Shown here: positions 61,960-64,000 of the stretch, piece by piece
Layout: the number at the start of each line of letters is the position of its first letter
Numbering within the stretch: position 1 is the stretch's first letter
Assembly: GCA_016271365.2 (NCBI GenBank)
Contig: JADMNL010000028.1
Coordinates: forward strand, 53,710,001 to 53,774,000
Source: Neoceratodus forsteri
Lineage: Eukaryota > Chordata > Ceratodontiformes > Ceratodontidae
Length of the DNA: 64,000 nt
Direction: 5' to 3'
The notes under the pieces: model-generated
Told to the model about the DNA's origin: nothing
Seen by the model: only the letters and a program-made list of their open reading frames with translations
Database searches by the model: none
Translations under genes and position numbers: made by a program

Positions 61960-64000
61960 GTTCATTCACAATGTTGTGAATGACTATTACAGATACCTAT
62001 CATAAGCCCATTGGTCCACTGTGGACCAATAAGCTTGCAGGTGATACTGTAAGACATCATTTGGCAGGCAGCCACAGAGGTGTGCCGGCAGGTTTTCTGC
62101 CCGCTGATGATCTGGTGGTGGGGAGCAGGGCAGGTAGGAGTCCTGTGTAGGTGGGGTGGGGGCACCACTAGCAAACCAGGGAAAGTATATTTTTTCAATA
62201 ACAGGGATTGAACTCTGGTGTGGGAGGGGGGACCACTAGAGTACCATTGAACTTTACTCTAAACAATTATGGTGATCAGGGTAGAGGATTGGGAGGGGGT
62301 ACTACTTCGGTACCTGGCACAGGGACCGCATGCTGTGCAGGGTGCCAGGTGCATTTTGGTTGCCAGCCTTGCACAACACGCGAACATGGGGCCATGATGA
62401 CATGCAAATGGCACTATCTGCTCCTTGCATGCAAAATGGCACCATTTGCACATGTTTGTCTGAATATCAGGAACTTGCACCCAGCGTAACTCTGATACTC
62501 CAGCACATTTCCCATTCTGGGTATTCATACCTGTCAGGGGGGATGCATTGGTGCAATGTATTTGCTCCGGCTGCATTTTGCGATATATTCAGAAGGGAAG
62601 CGCCATGGCACATCACTTCTGAATATATCAATTTTGTCCTCTAGTGTAACAGTTCAGCGGAGCCTAGTGCCAGACTGAATATCCAGGCCATACTGTCAGT
62701 ATCTGTACTGTGCAGCCCCATCCCAGCTGTCTGAACGTGTGTTTGTATTGCAAGGAATGTGTACAGCAAGGCCAGTAATCGACATTAAAAGCCCTGTCTG
62801 TTTTGTCTGAAAACTACAGTACATTAAAAACTGCCAAAATCTGTACAATGCAACGCCATCCCTGCTGTGTGACTGCACCTTACTATTCCCAATCAGTTTT
62901 ACTTTCTCATTCACCCACCATAGGGATGAGACTGCAGGTCCAGCTTGTAAGGTCAAAGGGATTGCCTGCCCTGAAGTTGCAGCTCCATCTGCTGCTTGTG
63001 CCCTCCCTGTCCCACCACTGCGTTTCCATGTGGATTGGGGTTGGAAGAATCTGTATGAGGGTGGAGGAGTGCAACAGTTAAACCATAACTGGGGGTGGGG
63101 GATTAAGTAAGGTAAAATATCCAAGCAGATATCTTTTTGGGGGTGAGGGAAAGGAAAATGAGATTCAGCACCGGACCCTGCATTTATAAAGATTTGACGC
63201 AGAGTCAGATGACGTCTCTCGACCACTAAAATCTGTAGATTTTTTCTTGCTAGTTTATAAATGCAAGAAAATGTGACAGAATATGACACATGGCATCACT
63301 TAAACAAAACTTGTTGATGGGATACAGCTATAGAACTTTCACACAGCTGAAATCCTAACGTGCAGGGCGGCTTGATCAGGCAATGGAACAGCAGCTGCAA
63401 GCCGTGGCACTGTGTAAGGATAGATGGAGCCAGCACAGGAAACCCTCCTAATTATTGCGCTAGTTGAACTGGTGACAACGAATTCAGTATTTTGCAATAT
63501 CTGGGATGATATTCCCCTTTGTTTTACGGACTGTAGTGCTTTCCATCTGATTTCACATGGACAAGCTAATGTCACTGAGAAAACATGTTTGTTAAACCAT
63601 TTATCATATCATCCTCATTTCATCAAGCAGCCAGTTAAAACTAAATCACCCCAATGCCTTTCCCCAGGCAGTTCTACCAACTGTGAATGTTGTTATCACA
63701 GAGCACTCCAAGAAAATTAAAATATCAAAAACATGTTTGGTACAACTACATGAGGAAAGGGAGGAGGGATTTATTTCTGACTGGCACTGCTTGCTGCTGC
63801 ATGATGACACGATAATGATGATGGTGACCTCAGGTGTTACTGCAGACTGGCTCTCTGACTGACTGCTGCCTGGACACATCTACAAAAGGCAAAAGCAGGG
63901 TCTCGAAATATCATAGCAAGGGTTTCACTTCAGAGTTGCCCACAAGCTGCTTATTAAGTGTCCTGAGCTTGGCTAAGATAATATTTTGACCACTTACAGG
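61960..64000 (+). repeat. 2-kb interspersed repeat, copy 2 (right arm of the palindrome)
   Basis: This is collinear with 30,172-32,225 and runs off the window. Shared blocks include GCATGCTGTGCAGGGTGCCAGG, GCAAGGAATGTGTACAGCAAGGCC, CCACTGCGTTTCCATGTGGATTGGGG, and CATGATGACACGATAATGATGATGG. Short indels are scattered throughout. No coding frame is conserved between the copies, which argues against a protein gene. Confidence 0.85.

Overview
This window looks like non-genic DNA from a large, repeat-rich vertebrate genome. I found no host protein-coding exon, rRNA or functional tRNA gene. Almost everything recognisable is a mobile element or its debris. The mix is CR1-like LINEs whose 3' ends carry CTATGTTT-type tails, L2 and L1 LINEs, a tRNA-derived SINE with a MIR-like tail, several DIRS-type tyrosine-recombinase retrotransposons, and short inverted-repeat DNA elements. 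That mix fits an amphibian best (caecilian or salamander-like), with lungfish as an alternative. The species cannot be read from the sequence.

Layout. 0-6 kb: an L2 3' end, a copy of an interspersed repeat, a foldback element and two CR1 copies (one +, one -). 6-12 kb: mostly unassigned DNA with a second foldback, then a long L2 copy with readable endonuclease-end and reverse transcriptase (RT) domains. 12-18.8 kb: a SINE-like retroposon, CR1, LINE scraps, a Harbinger-like MITE, a SINE, a long hairpin, a 293-bp tandem duplication and microsatellites. 18.8-30.2 kb: an L1 copy split by a 913-bp hAT-like MITE and by a 7.9-kb block that contains a structurally complete DIRS element (23,609-29,204, minus strand). 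30.2-32.2 kb: one copy of a 2-kb repeat. 32.5-35.7 kb: a CR1 copy holding ORF1, endonuclease and the start of RT, abutting an opposite-strand CR1. 36.4-38.9 kb: a satellite-like array of about 292-bp monomers. 38.9-46.2 kb: a CR1 and a split-repeat element, both inside fragments of a second DIRS lineage. 46.2-50.5 kb: CR1 debris with a SINE and a retroposon inserted, and a third DIRS fragment. 52.1-57.65 kb: a second complete DIRS copy, inserted into the ORF1 of a CR1. 57.65-59.6 kb: the rest of that CR1. 59.9-64 kb: a recent 134-bp duplication and a large imperfect palindrome that runs into the second copy of the 2-kb repeat.

The most notable object is the 4.6-kb element at 41,176-45,776. 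Its ends form split direct repeats in the order A1-[3.9 kb]-B1A2-B2. Ngaro/PAT tyrosine-recombinase retrotransposons are known for this arrangement, yet the 3.9-kb interior is pyrimidine-rich and shows no RT, RNase H or recombinase. It may be a non-autonomous split-repeat element, possibly mobilised by relatives of the DIRS machinery present in the same window. That is inference, and an LTR-type unit with an internal insertion is the main alternative.

The open frames that encode recognisable proteins are all element genes (Gag-like, RT, RNase H, DAM-like methyltransferase, tyrosine recombinase, LINE ORF1 esterase, endonuclease). All are frameshifted, truncated or stop-interrupted to some degree.
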